DNA of 64,000 nt from Gaertneriomyces semiglobifer. Lineage: Eukaryota > Chytridiomycota > Chytridiomycetes > Spizellomycetales > Spizellomycetaceae. Shown piece after piece: positions 1 through 10,231 of this stretch (positions are counted from its first letter, which is position 1; each line of letters opens with the position of its first letter). Location of the stretch: assembly GCA_025558075.1 (NCBI GenBank), contig JAHLKF010000032.1, positions 1-64,000 on the forward strand. Direction: 5' to 3'. The position numbers were made by a program, and so were the translations under genes. The notes beneath the pieces are model-generated. The model saw only the letters and a list, made by a program, of their open reading frames with translations, was not told the origin of the DNA and ran no database searches.

Positions 1-12
1 TAACCCAGATTT

Positions 13-90
13 CAACAATGTCCATTTTGAGCCAGCAATGTCCATTGTCAGTCAGCAATGTCCATATGACTCAACAATGTCCATTGTCAC
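13..90. repeat. Four imperfect ~20-bp tandem repeats
   Basis: The core CAATGTCCAT recurs at a spacing of 20, 20 and 19 bases, with units starting near 13, 33, 53 and 72. The last unit runs into the left arm of the palindrome at 85-136. The array lies at the extreme left end of the viral fragment, just past and partly inside the 3' end of the penton-like reading frame. It may be a viral non-coding repeat or an assembly-edge product; the sequence alone does not decide. Confidence 0.8.
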
Positions 91-912
91 AGTGCAGACC
101 GACATTGCATATGCAATGTCGGTCTGCACTGTGACACTCGTATCAAAGACGTAGATAGGTGTTGGGTCCTCATAATGAATCATATCAAATGGTAGCGCGT
201 TGACAGGTATCTTTGCCAACACCCCGGCGTTTTGCATGGCTTTTCCGCTCACATGCACGTAACGGGAAATCCTAGCACCCAAAGTGTCACTACTAAGAAG
301 AAGGTAACTAGGGCTGGTGGGAAAACACGGGTAGGGTGGGTACACTATATAAGCGTATGCACCCAGTGGTCCAGTCTGTAAGGTGGGCGCAATTTCCTCA
401 GAAGGATATCTTCCACGGTCGAAACCCAGCAAACGGAAACTGTCATGTGTATGTTGAAGATCTTCTTCTTTTCCTTCAGGGTCAAGACCAAAGACCAATG
501 CAAACTCCGTACTTTTGCTAAAGACTGCATAGGTACTTGTACGAGCCTCATAGTCGATTTCCAAATCCAGACCGGCTTCCAAGAATTGATAACGTAGCTC
601 TCTCACTATTTCTTCGGCAGAGTAGTTTCCCTCACGAATACGTATGGCGGTACGTTTTGTCTGATCCAGGTCCAGTTCCTCCACGTAAAAAACGTTGTTG
701 CTTTTGTTAAAAGAATAATACACATATGGGATATCGGCACTGATGACTTTGATACCCAAAACGTTGTTCAAGGGGTTGCTCAACATGAATACAGGATGGC
801 TGTTGGTACCGTTGTCCCGTTGTGAGGAATCAAAGTGAAGTTCATGATAGACGTAGACGTCGTTGATGCCAACAGTTTGAATCGGAGGTCGGAGGGGAAC
901 AGCTTCGGCCAT
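52..912 (-). CDS. Penton-like minor capsid protein of a polinton-like virus
   Basis: About 286 residues from an ATG at 912 in the context AAAAAACATGGCC; the frame is open further upstream but only with a GTG. The length, the beta-rich composition and above all the position directly after the major capsid gene on the same strand match the single-jelly-roll vertex protein of polinton-like viruses and virophages, where penton and major capsid genes are usually adjacent. The N-terminal half has the alternating hydrophobic pattern of a jelly roll (for example VLGIKVISADIPYVYYSF). The last 25 or so residues come from the palindrome at 85-136 and the repeats beyond it, so the true C-terminus is probably lost or altered. 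Assignment rests on pattern and context, not on a diagnostic motif. Confidence 0.65.
   Translation of the reverse strand: MAEAVPLRPPIQTVGINDVYVYHELHFDSSQRDNGTNSHPVFMLSNPLNNVLGIKVISADIPYVYYSFNKSNNVFYVEELDLDQTKRTAIRIREGNYSAEEIVRELRYQFLEAGLDLEIDYEARTSTYAVFSKSTEFALVFGLDPEGKEEDLQHTHDSFRLLGFDRGRYPSEEIAPTLQTGPLGAYAYIVYPPYPCFPTSPSYLLLSSDTLGARISRYVHVSGKAMQNAGVLAKIPVNALPFDMIHYEDPTPIYVFDTSVTVQTDIAYAMSVCTVTMDIVESYGHC
85..136. repeat. Perfect 52-bp palindrome
   Basis: Two 26-base arms meet at 110/111 with no spacer and no mismatch; the symmetry breaks at the 27th base. The palindrome lies inside the last 30 codons of the penton-like frame, so the encoded C-terminus there is read partly from an inverted copy and is probably not native. 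It could be a fold-back chimera made during sequencing or assembly, or a real hairpin of the element. Confidence 0.9.
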
Positions 913-974
913 GTTTTTTCCAAGAATAAATACAGTATCACGTATGTAGTTCACTCATATTACATTGGCGCATT

Positions 975-2474
975 CTATTTGATCAGTTCTACAACATTGT
1001 TCTCACGCAGGACCAACATTGCATCGTAATAAACAAACGTGTAGTAATAAGTCTCTGGAGACTGTTCTGAACTGTAGTTGATCACAAGTGCAATGTCGTT
1101 TTGTTCTTCTCCGTTGATACCAGAAATCTCTGTACCATCACTTGTCTCGAGGTTGCACGCAATCACAAAGGCGGAGGGACCGTCAATGGTTTCGTTGCTC
1201 ATTGCGTCTTTCTGTTCTTCACCGATCCAATCACAGAAAATACTCTTGTCATCGCCACGAGCCCAACGTGTGCTGTTCAAACCTGTCGTTACACGATAAT
1301 CCCCAACAATATTCAACGCTTTGGCGAATTCCCAGTATGCGTCAGCAGCACCGTTGGTGGCAGTGTCCGTTCCACATACCACAGGTTGTGCGGGATGGTA
1401 TTTACCACCGATACGCCATTGAAAGTCCACCACATGTCCAACACACCAAGGTTTCTCCATGGCGTTAAAGTATCCAGTCGAGGACTGTAAAAAGGCATGC
1501 GAATCTTTGGGATATTTCTGGTCCACGTTGGTACCTTTTCCAGGTACTTGCACATTGAACACGGCCTTGATGGATCGGTTCCGTTCAGGGATCGTCAGGA
1601 CTTGTTTGTTGGACTTGTGAGGTGTTGCGATAAAACAATCGTAGGTCGCAAACTTGATAGGTACGCCACCCCCGCGTAATCCTTCCAACATTGCTTCGTC
1701 ATATGTGGCATCAAATTCTAACAGTTCCAGATTCAAAGACACGTTGGTCAATTCAAAATAATCCTCGAGTTGTTTGTTATCGGTCTGAGCCACACAATTT
1801 TCATAATCTGCCAATTCCAGTTCGATGGCCAGTTGCGATGCCATCCATTTGAGAGGAATGAGCTTGCTCTGTTGAAATAGGCCAAGGGGTAACTGAATGG
1901 TGTACTGTCGATTCACTACCATAGCCGCTGTCAAAGAGTCGTCCTCCGTAGACTTGCTAGTACCTCCTTGGATGTCTGCAAACCGTGTGTTCGTCACCGA
2001 CACTTTCTTTCCAACTTTATCCCAACATTGTGTAGTTCCTCCAACACCTTCGGCAATACTACTCTGAGCACTCACGCCTGTCGTGTTGTTGGTAGCACCC
2101 TCCGTCAAAACCCGCGTTAAGATGCCAGCATTTTGCAAGTCCTCAAATGTCATCGATCCATAGGAACATCGGATACGTCGAAAGATACTCGCAATATTGT
2201 TCTGGAAGCGTGGGAGGGGTGTGCCAACCGTTCGAGTTTTCAGGACGTGTTTGACTTGAAAGGAGAGAGAGTGATTTGTCGGGTTCAAGTATCCTGTAGC
2301 TGGAAGTTCGAGACGAATGGTGTTCTGCATACCGGACCGGAAGTCGAACCCGTTCTTGGGTGGAATTTTCACTAACGTCTTCCATGCTCGACTCGCTTGT
2401 GTCGGATACGAGTACTTGGCGTTCCACGGAACCACCTCTCCCACACTGTCGTGGATCTTGTAATGAGACGCCAT
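975..2474 (-). CDS. Major capsid protein, double jelly roll, polinton-like virus
   Basis: An intact 499-codon frame. PLV-type capsid features are visible: an N-terminal strand ending in LNPTNHSLSFQV, then a segment around residues 90-125 with FRRIRCSYGSMTFEDL followed by a leucine-rich turn. Next comes an insertion rich in Thr, Ser and Gly (residues 125-180), and the second jelly roll opens with YTIQLPLGLFQQSKLIPLKW and LAIELELAD. Length is normal for the family. The protein forms the pseudo-hexameric capsomers of an icosahedral shell. It is the most secure viral gene here, and its intact frame contrasts with the broken neighbours. The gap to the penton start (912) is 62 bases, consistent with a late structural cluster. 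No canonical TATA box is evident upstream. Confidence 0.85.
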   Translation of the reverse strand: MASHYKIHDSVGEVVPWNAKYSYPTQASRAWKTLVKIPPKNGFDFRSGMQNTIRLELPATGYLNPTNHSLSFQVKHVLKTRTVGTPLPRFQNNIASIFRRIRCSYGSMTFEDLQNAGILTRVLTEGATNNTTGVSAQSSIAEGVGGTTQCWDKVGKKVSVTNTRFADIQGGTSKSTEDDSLTAAMVVNRQYTIQLPLGLFQQSKLIPLKWMASQLAIELELADYENCVAQTDNKQLEDYFELTNVSLNLELLEFDATYDEAMLEGLRGGGVPIKFATYDCFIATPHKSNKQVLTIPERNRSIKAVFNVQVPGKGTNVDQKYPKDSHAFLQSSTGYFNAMEKPWCVGHVVDFQWRIGGKYHPAQPVVCGTDTATNGAADAYWEFAKALNIVGDYRVTTGLNSTRWARGDDKSIFCDWIGEEQKDAMSNETIDGPSAFVIACNLETSDGTEISGINGEEQNDIALVINYSSEQSPETYYYTFVYYDAMLVLRENNVVELIK

Positions 2475-2577
2475 CGTGCTCTCCCTCCAATAATACTCGG
2501 ATGCACACTATATTGAATGATTTTTGAAAAGAAATTGTAGCATTTTTAAAAACAGGCCCCTTCCATCATCTTGTAAC

Positions 2578-3655
2578 CTAATACCTCCAAGGTCTCGGAT
2601 GAAGCGGTCGAACTGTGACTGTACCATGCTTTTGACCGTTGTCCATTTTCTGACGCTTCTTTCGACCCAATGGGGTGTAGTCCACTTTGCCCCCGAAAAT
2701 GTTGTGGAGTTCATACATTTCACTACTGGTGTGTTTGCCTAATGTAGTCCCACCGGCATTCCCCTTTGATATGACCTTTGTACGTATAACGTCCGTGATC
2801 GCTTCTTTAGTATGGCGTTTATTTTCCGGTGACTTTCTTGTTATCAGAGAGGACGGTGGTTGCTGTTGTAGCTCCTTTCCCTCCACATAAACACTTTTCT
2901 TTGCTTTGACCTGATCCTTTACAGGTTCTGGTTTCTTATGGGCTTTTGATGTGGTATCTACTTCCATGGGTTCTGGTTTCGTCACACTCTGTTTCTTCTG
3001 GGCTTTCGATTTCTTATCCACTTCCATGGGTTCTGGTTTGCTGTGACTTTGTTTCTTTACAGCCTTGCCCCTCTTTTCTGTTTGGCTGGTTCATTTGTTG
3101 GACTCGAGTCCACGACCATAGGTCGTGCTACGTCGCCTTCAGGTACAGGTGTGTGGACGTTGATCTCTCCTGACCGAACTTTGTTCATATATGCTACCGG
3201 CCCGCCATGATGGGCGATCAAGCGTTTCCGTTCTTCTTGTGCCTCTTTCTCGTCCGCTGATGGAACACCATGTTTTTCCTTGTTGGGTACTGTCGTGTGT
3301 CTTTTCGGTAGAGAAGTTGTCGGCGGCAGCAGCGTGTCCTGTTTTAGCTTGTCTAACCAATTCGTTACCTTTTGTTTTGGATCAACTTGTACATTTGGTT
3401 CCTCATCGTCTTCCTCTTCCTCCTTTTTGTCGGGGAGGTCTTTTTCACGTGTTCCTTGACGAGGTTATTTGGGTCGTTGTAGCTGGTACCCCCACGCCCT
3501 CGTCGTTTTTTGAACTTGAGTTTCTCTAATGGCGCCACAAAGACAGCCAGCTTGCGTTGAGGAATCGTTGGGACGTCTCCCAATTGGTTCAAGAGGATCT
3601 GCGAACGTGGGTCGGCGTTCATTTTGTTCGCCCCAATATGATGAGATGCACACAA
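2578..3655 (-). pseudogene. Frameshifted basic/charged viral protein gene
   Basis: Three consecutive open stretches in two reading frames join into one plausible product of about 350 residues. The N-terminal part (best start at 3622, MNADPRSQ) is basic, with KLKFKKRRGRGG. The frame changes near 3445 inside an A-run and continues as a strongly acidic, then Lys-rich region. It changes again near 3065 by a G-run and finishes with two copies of KPEPMEVD and a basic tail. Both shifts sit in homopolymers, so they may be decay or base-calling error. No family is recognised. Its place upstream of the major capsid gene suggests a structural or DNA-binding virion protein; that is inference only. Confidence 0.55.
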
Positions 3656-3673
3656 AAAGATCAGCTAGATAGT

Positions 3674-6600
3674 ATGCAACCGACAGTATACGTAGCCAAC
3701 CAACAATGGGTGGCTCCACTATTGGACGTCGACCGGGCGGAGTAGGCGGTGTGAGTGCTGATGTTCCTCTCGTTGTGGATAGTAACAACAAGATTACGCT
3801 TCGTTTGGATCCAACGTCGTTGAAAATCAATGAGGACGATCAGTTAGCAGTGAAGGCCGACATCCCCGCCCTTATACCTGACCATGCACCACCTTTACTC
3901 ATCGACCAAGAGAATGCCGTTGTAACACTCAAACTGGACAGTGAGAAGTTTCGAGTCACACCTCAAGGAGCTCTGTCGACTACCAAATCGTTTGACGCCC
4001 CCATTATAAAACACCGGGGAATCCTAAGATCCAACTCAAATCAGATGATACCTTTTTCAAGGTCAAAGAAGACGGAACACTCACGATCAAAAATATCGGT
4101 GCCCGCCAAGTTCTTTTTGGAAGCGGTTCCGACAGGGATGACCCCAACAACCCTGACGGTTATGAATGCAGCAAGGAATTCTTTTTTGGAGAGCTTCCCT
4201 TGGGACCGATCAGTTTAGGTGCTGTCTACTCACCGATATACATCACTTCGGGAGGTTTCAACATTCTCAATGTGATGGAGTTCCCTGACAATGTGTGTGC
4301 ACCTGTTTTCTACGTCTGGCGATTCATGCGACCGGGGAAAGACTCTCCTGTATCTATCACAACCACTCCAAGAAAGGCGGGGACGTTCAAGAAAAAGGAA
4401 CTCAACATTCGTTACAAACCTCCTCTCAATGTTGTGGATACTGAGGATCTCTACACCGACGAAGAGCTTCCATTGGATGATGATACTGGAATGCCCTATC
4501 AACCGAAAGCGCTTACAGTCATCCACGACGATACACTGGTTGTATTACCTGCCAACAATATCGAGAAACCGCCCGGTCTTAGCATCAATTTTCATCATAT
4601 CCTGGATCGAAAAACCCTGACTTATGACAAAGCTAAGTTTCAAATGTCCATCAACCATGACTGGACACTTCACACATACGATCCCCAACCAGACAATGAT
4701 ACCACCAAACCGGCCAAGTTGGCAAGCTTTGGCGTTCAATTTGACACCAACACAATGATGAAGCAGTTGTTAAGTCCACCAGCTGAATATCCCGATCCGG
4801 ACGCTGCTGGTCGTCTAGCGGTTCGTACTGAAGGATTGATTGATAAGAGGACACTTCGTATCAAAACAACCCAGGATGTATCCAACCGTCCTTTGTATTT
4901 AATTGAAGTGGATGTCAAGAACCTGATTGACAATCAGACATTGAACGTTGACACTCATCCGGACACGGGAGAAGTGAAGATCAAAGTGGACCTAACCAAA
5001 CTGGTGGACAATGCGACTCTAACAACGGTAACCTCACAGGATGGTTCTCATCGCATCATCAAAGGAAATTATCATGGCAGTGGAGGTATCAGTGTGGATA
5101 ACAACACCGGCAAAATCTCTGGAAATTACAGTGGTGGAACTGGAATAAGCATCAGCAACGGTGTCATCAGCTTAGCGACAAAAGCTCCAGGACAAGGGAG
5201 CTCGGCAGCTGGAGATCTTGTCAAGGAAGGTGTTGCTGGATCTTTGGGAGGTTTAGCAAACAGTGTTGTCTCTTGGTATGCCAACAACGGTACCATCATT
5301 ACCATGGGTGCTTTGGCAGCGTGTTTAGGACTATCGACCGCAGCCATTGCTAAAGCTTATGGTGGTTCTAACGGCGCGGACGCCTTTGTAGTGATTGTAG
5401 ACGAGGATGGCAATGCTCGAGCATTCTACGATCATAATGCTACGGGTGATCCGGGCTCAGCGTATGAAGGAACAGAACTGGTCAATTATCGTACATTGCA
5501 ACAGGAAATTCAAAAAGCCATTGATCAGGGTGGTGATGATGGTGGTGTCCCAGATGATGATGATGATGATGATCAAATCAAGACAGTGGAACTCGACATG
5601 TCCGATCGTAACATTGTCATTGCCCATCGTTTTGGACCCTTGTCGATTCCTATCTATTCATTATCCAATGTGGAACGTCTGATTCAAAGGGGGAGACTCA
5701 AGTACATCGAATTTGATGTTTGCCGTACCGTGGATGGTGTCTGGTACCTGTCACACAATGATATGGAAGAATACGAGTACCCTGGAAATACTTCTGGACA
5801 ACTCCAAAAGGGGCACCTCAAAACTGGATGGTCCCATCTCTTTGATGGACAACCCTTACCCACCCTACGTGAAGCTTGGGACGCTTTGAGAAAGTATCCT
5901 CAGGTTATCATTTTCTTGGAACTCAAAAATGGAGACCCTACTGCCTTACTGAATGAATGTCGAACCATTGGATTGACTCCGGACCGAATGGTGTTCTCTG
6001 ACTTTGAACTTCAACAAGTGGCATTGTTCAAAGCAGCTGGGTATCTCACTGTGTGGATGGTCAACAACCCAACCCTTGTCCAAGCTCAAGATCCTACAAC
6101 GTATGACCACCTCTGTTGTTCCCACGATCAGTTGAGTACAATGTACCCTGTCGTTGACACTTTGGAGAAGTATCTGTTCCTATACACTTTGGATTCACCT
6201 CATCAGTGGAAGACCTACCGAGAAGAGTATGAGCGTGTCGTTGGCGCGTACGCAGATGCACCCATACCGGTTTCACAATGGTACAGATCATTTGCCCCGT
6301 ATCATTGGGAATGTTTGGATCCTCTCAACGGATACGTATCCACGAAATTGTTTTATGGTGCAGCTGGCAAGCCGCGGTTCGCTCGTTACGATTGGCTACC
6401 GAAAAAATGGGCAGCGCGATTGTCTGTTGCGGGATCGCCAGACAATTTGGATCAGATGTATGGGGCCGTGTTTCACAACTACAATCTCGATGCAACCGTT
6501 GAAGGACGTATCCGGCTCAACGCTGTTGGTGAAAGCACCAGATGGTTTGGTGTCCTTATTCGTATGTTTGATACGTACGAAGTTGACGACCAACCTGGGA

Positions 6601-8738
6601 GCCGACCACCGCAAATCAATATCCTCTTCCGGGCCAATCGTGTGGTGGATGTATATACACGTTTTAACAGTGAGCCGACAAAAGTGGCTTCTGCAACCCA
6701 CACTCTAACGGATCCGCGCCATCTCTATTTCCGTATCGTGCGTCAGACGATCTCCAACACGGTCGAGCTTTCAGTATACGTCGGTAACACCCGATCCGAA
6801 TTAGTTGCGTCACCACGAGTGCTTCTGTACACATTCACCAATGTGACCAACACACCTTGGTTAAGTCTCGGACACTTGACTTTGTTGAGCAACGGTGTGA
6901 ATCAAGGTTACATTGAATACTATGTTCCGAAATCGCCAGTTACCATTGCAACCAACGATACCACGCATTACATGGAATACACCAACATTGAAACAACAGG
7001 TTCCATGAACGTTGGCAGCAAGGCTGTGAATACCACATTGGTTCAAATGATATGCACCAACCGATTCAAGCATGCGAATGCTTTTACACAAGTACGCCTT
7101 GCTAACGACACCACCAAGGGGGCTTTTCTCCAATACAATTCATCTATATACACCGGCAACGGTGGACCGAACACCTGTATGTTGCGTAATACCGGTGGAG
7201 GGTCTCTGCTACTACAGTCCGACAATGTGAGCGGCGGAATTGCCGTGGAACCTGGGACGGGGGATGTGAACATGTTGGGTAACCTGAAAGTGAAGGGTGT
7301 GCCCATAGGTGCCCTGGCACTTAAACAGAGTCTGGACTGGAATAGCGACGATATCATCAACAAACCGACACTTGCTACTTTGGACAACAATGGCGCTATC
7401 ACGGTTAACCAGGCCAAGTTCCCGTTGGGAACACTTTCCAACTGGGACAATCGAGACTTGGTCTTCCCCCCGGCAACATTTCAATCCACCCATACTTCGA
7501 CATTCGTTGATTTACCCTATGGGAACGGTACTTATGAGGCGTCAGCGAGTAGTTCGTTCTACGTAAATACGGGTCCTGGAGGTGGTTTTGGATATGCTGG
7601 GAACGGAGGTTCACCTTCGTGGAGGACAGTCACCACCGCATACAATGCAGCTACAGGAGCATATGTATTGAATGCAACAACCCCAAGTAACCAAGGAGAT
7701 CTAAAAGGTGAATGGTTTCAACTACGATTGCCAGAACCCATCTTATGTAAGAAGCTCACTTTTACGTTGGTGACAATCGGAGTGCCTGCTGCTTATACTC
7801 TATGCGGATCAATCGACGGTGTTACTTGGAATGTTCTACTCTCTGTGGCGGACGCTCAACTGAGCCCAAGTCAGACCTCCACAGTGCCTGTGAGCAGTGC
7901 CCAACCATGTTCCTATTTGAGATTGGTTATTTTGCGCACGAACGCTGCACAAACATATGGCGATGCGATTTTGAAGATGGTCAAGTTCACCGGAGACTTG
8001 ATATCGAAAAACGGTATCTCTTTGGATACATCGTTGAATGTTGTGGATACTGTTCATTGTGGGAAGGCTCACGTCTCCAACGAGTTTCGTGTTCAAAACC
8101 GACAACTGGGCGATTTGGCTTTCAAAAATACGCTGTCCTATGAGGAGCTCACTGGTAAACCTGTTCTCCCTGTGGCTACGACTCAGAATTCCGCAGTCTT
8201 TCGATTTACCAACTACACTTGGGCACCTCCTTCGGACCGAACACTGGGGTATTTCGCTTTCGAAGCGATATCAGGTGTTCCGACAGGGGATTTCGTACCT
8301 GCAGTAACATATATGTCCGCACCATCGGGAAGCATCCGTTTAGGTTATGTGACGTTACCAACGGGTGTGTACGCTTTCAAAGTACACCTTACTTGGAAAT
8401 CACCACTACGTAACCAATCCACTACCTACGAGTGGCGTTTACAGGCAAACAATGTTGTGCGCGCCGATAATGGTACCTATTTAGTTTCGACGTTGTTGGG
8501 TCAAAGCAATCAGTTGACATTCAAAGAATCTGGAGTGACGACTACTACGGCTGGATCTAACCAGTCACTCATATTCGATATATGTGTTCATATAAAGGAG
8601 GTGACGAATTACCAGAACACCGTTATGTTCAGAATGCTTTACCCTTATACTACGATTACTACGGATATACCTGACGCTGCACCGTTCGCACTCGATGATG
8701 TTACCATGTCCTGGTTTATAGTAACTAAAGTTGGTTGA
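3674..8738 (+). pseudogene. Giant fibre-like virion protein with GDPD, F5/8C-like and knob domains; two frameshifts
   Basis: Likely start at 3674 (MQPTVYVANQQWV). Frame shifts near 3740 and near 4015 (a G-run) lead into an uninterrupted 1512-codon stretch from 4200, about 1,687 residues in all. In order: shaft-like repeats (nt 4850-5170, NLIDNQTLNVD / KLVDNATLTTV); a hydrophobic helix (5290-5360); a run of seven Asp (near 5555); a GDPD-like domain (5600-6110); a concanavalin-like beta region (6400-6960); tail-fibre spacers such as LGDLAFKNTLSYEELTGKP (8100); an F5/8C-like lectin fold (7640-8010); and a C-terminal beta knob (8190-8735). The GDPD segment keeps AHR, IEFDV, the following His and FLELK, which match the usual catalytic residues, although HRG has become HRF and the ENT motif is lost. 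Probably a trimeric host-attachment spike acting on lipid head groups or wall phosphodiesters (inference). Confidence 0.7.
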
Positions 8739-8746
8739 ATAAAAAA

Positions 8747-8755
8747 TATATAAAG
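8747..8755 (+). promoter_or_regulatory. TATA-like element before the VLTF3-like gene
   Basis: TATATAAAG lies 61 bases upstream of the ATG at 8808 and directly after the fibre stop codon. Similar elements sit 63 and 73 bases before the next two viral starts, so spacing is nearly constant. Confidence 0.55.
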
Positions 8756-8807
8756 GGCGATACACTTTTTTCATCTCTTTTCCGGGTTACCGAGCTTTTT
8801 CCAAAAC

Positions 8808-9643
8808 ATGTCCAACACATACCTGTCCATGCTTGCCGAGTTGGGGATCGAGGTCAGTCCTGATGAATGGAACTCGGCCCACAACGTTCCTAATGATCCT
8901 GCGCCACGTTCCCACCATTGTTACCCTCTGAGCCGGCGTATTATGACTCAGACGACGATCATCTTCCGATATTCACGTCGTCGCAGATTGCTTGGTGCGA
9001 CCCTGAAACTTTTGGGTACCACCGGTACTGTGTTGTTGAAGATGAGGAAACTGCGCATCCCATGGTTATGGATTATCAAGACGAACAACAATGGAAAATG
9101 AACCGCCAACGTACACACCACTATGATCGACTTTATCGAATACGTAGAACCTTCTTTCAGCTTCTAGGACATGCGACCACCAAACTGCCGCCCACATTGG
9201 AAAGTGACTTAAAGAAACACATCCACGGATCCCTGTTGATGTCTCGCAATATCTATGAAGTTATTCGAAAGTACCTAAAGCAACGCAAGCTCCCTCATCT
9301 TTATCCCGCTATACCCCTACTGATTTCCCGGCTTGGTGGTCCACGGTGGAACGTTCCGTACCATAAGGTGCAACTTGTTCTGGAAGATGCCTTTCAACTT
9401 CATCGGACTTTTGATTACCTCAAAAAACAAGGATCGCTTGGTCGCCAACGGTTTCCCAAGGTCCAGTACGTTGTGCTCATGCTACTTCATCGGCATACTA
9501 TCCTACCACCCTATCGGATCCCTTGGGCTCGTACAAGTATAAAAAGGAAGCAACTCTCCCAACTACTTTCAAACATGAAGGAGCAGAATCCTGTCTTACA
9601 ATGGGCAAACGACAAGCCCAAGACAGACCAGACCACACGTTGA
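8808..9643 (+). pseudogene. VLTF3-like late transcription factor candidate, one frameshift
   Basis: ATG at 8808 in the context CAAAACATG. The frame runs about 33 codons and shifts near 8905 by a short C-run. It then continues to a stop at 9643, roughly 278 residues. From about 9080 the pattern resembles the poxvirus A1/VLTF3 family of large DNA viruses: a basic helix with RTHHYDRLYRIRRTFFQLL, a helix with IYEVIRKYLKQRKLPHLYP, then ISRLGGPRW and a late segment FPKVQYVVLMLLHRH. The zinc-binding N-terminus usual in the family is not evident. Homology is proposed from pattern only. If right, it would activate the capsid genes. The 3' end contains the TATA box of the next gene and overlaps its start by 43 bases. 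Confidence 0.4.
9538..9547 (+). promoter_or_regulatory. TATA-like element inside the VLTF3-like gene
   Basis: TATAAAAAGG lies 63 bases upstream of the ATG at 9601 and is embedded in coding sequence of the preceding gene, as expected in a compact viral genome. Confidence 0.5.
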
Positions 9644-10128
9644 AACGAACTGTTTCGGCTTACGACAACATTCAACGCTTTGTAGCAAGACATATTGATT
9701 TTGTCAAACATCCGTTAGATGGTCGGCGAGTCTCCAACGAACTCTTCTACGATGTCCGAATTGTTCACACCCTCGATGCAATCACCAAGCTCCAGTTGTT
9801 CACCTATTTCGATCGCGGTATTGGACGACGTATCCTCTTCTGGGCCCATGCTGTCTACTCGGTCGGAAAACGATACACATGGATCAACGAACATATTCCA
9901 TTGTGTCCGTTGTACATCGAAGGGTTTCCAGATGAACTCGAACTTGCTAGAAGAATCGACAAAATTTCCAACGACGACTGTCCCACCAAACCGTTGGAAG
10001 TCATGTGTTGGAAGATTAAACCGCATAGGCGTCGCATTCAAGCACAAGATCGTCAAGGGAATATTTACATGTTGAAACACCATAATATCTGTTGTGTTGA
10101 ACAACCTGTCGGATACATCCAACAATAA
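9601..10128 (+). CDS. Viral protein of unknown family, paralogue A
   Basis: A 175-codon intact frame starting MGKRQAQDRP; the frame is open upstream but the first ATG is at 9601, 63 bases after a TATA box. I do not recognise the family. It is clearly related to the next gene: both begin with a Lys/Arg-rich head, continue with RFVARHIDFVKHPLDGRR (A) or AFAYRHVVIVKTPLSGRF (B), share RxLHSLD/TLDAxxxLxLF and RILFWAHAVY/RLIFFWDHCIY, and end in a strand with NGNTY/QGNIY. Copy A has an extra segment of about 45 residues before that strand. The shared aromatic core suggests a small globular domain. Position among late genes suggests a virion or regulatory role (inference). Confidence 0.7.
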   Translation: MGKRQAQDRPDHTLKRTVSAYDNIQRFVARHIDFVKHPLDGRRVSNELFYDVRIVHTLDAITKLQLFTYFDRGIGRRILFWAHAVYSVGKRYTWINEHIPLCPLYIEGFPDELELARRIDKISNDDCPTKPLEVMCWKIKPHRRRIQAQDRQGNIYMLKHHNICCVEQPVGYIQQ

Positions 10129-10158
10129 GACCATGGTTTTAAATAACGATGTAAAAAA

Positions 10159-10166
10159 TATAAAAG
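10159..10166 (+). promoter_or_regulatory. TATA-like element before paralogue B
   Basis: TATAAAAG in an A-rich stretch, 73 bases upstream of the ATG at 10232. Confidence 0.5.
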
Positions 10167-10231
10167 CTCTACACTGTTCGCCACTCCCTCGAAACATTTC
10201 TATAGTGTTATTTCAGTTCTCATTCTCACTC

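Noticed and set aside
9523..9600. Upstream extension of paralogue A to a TTG
   Set aside because: The first ATG is at 9601 and the TATA box at 9538 would lie inside the extended coding region.
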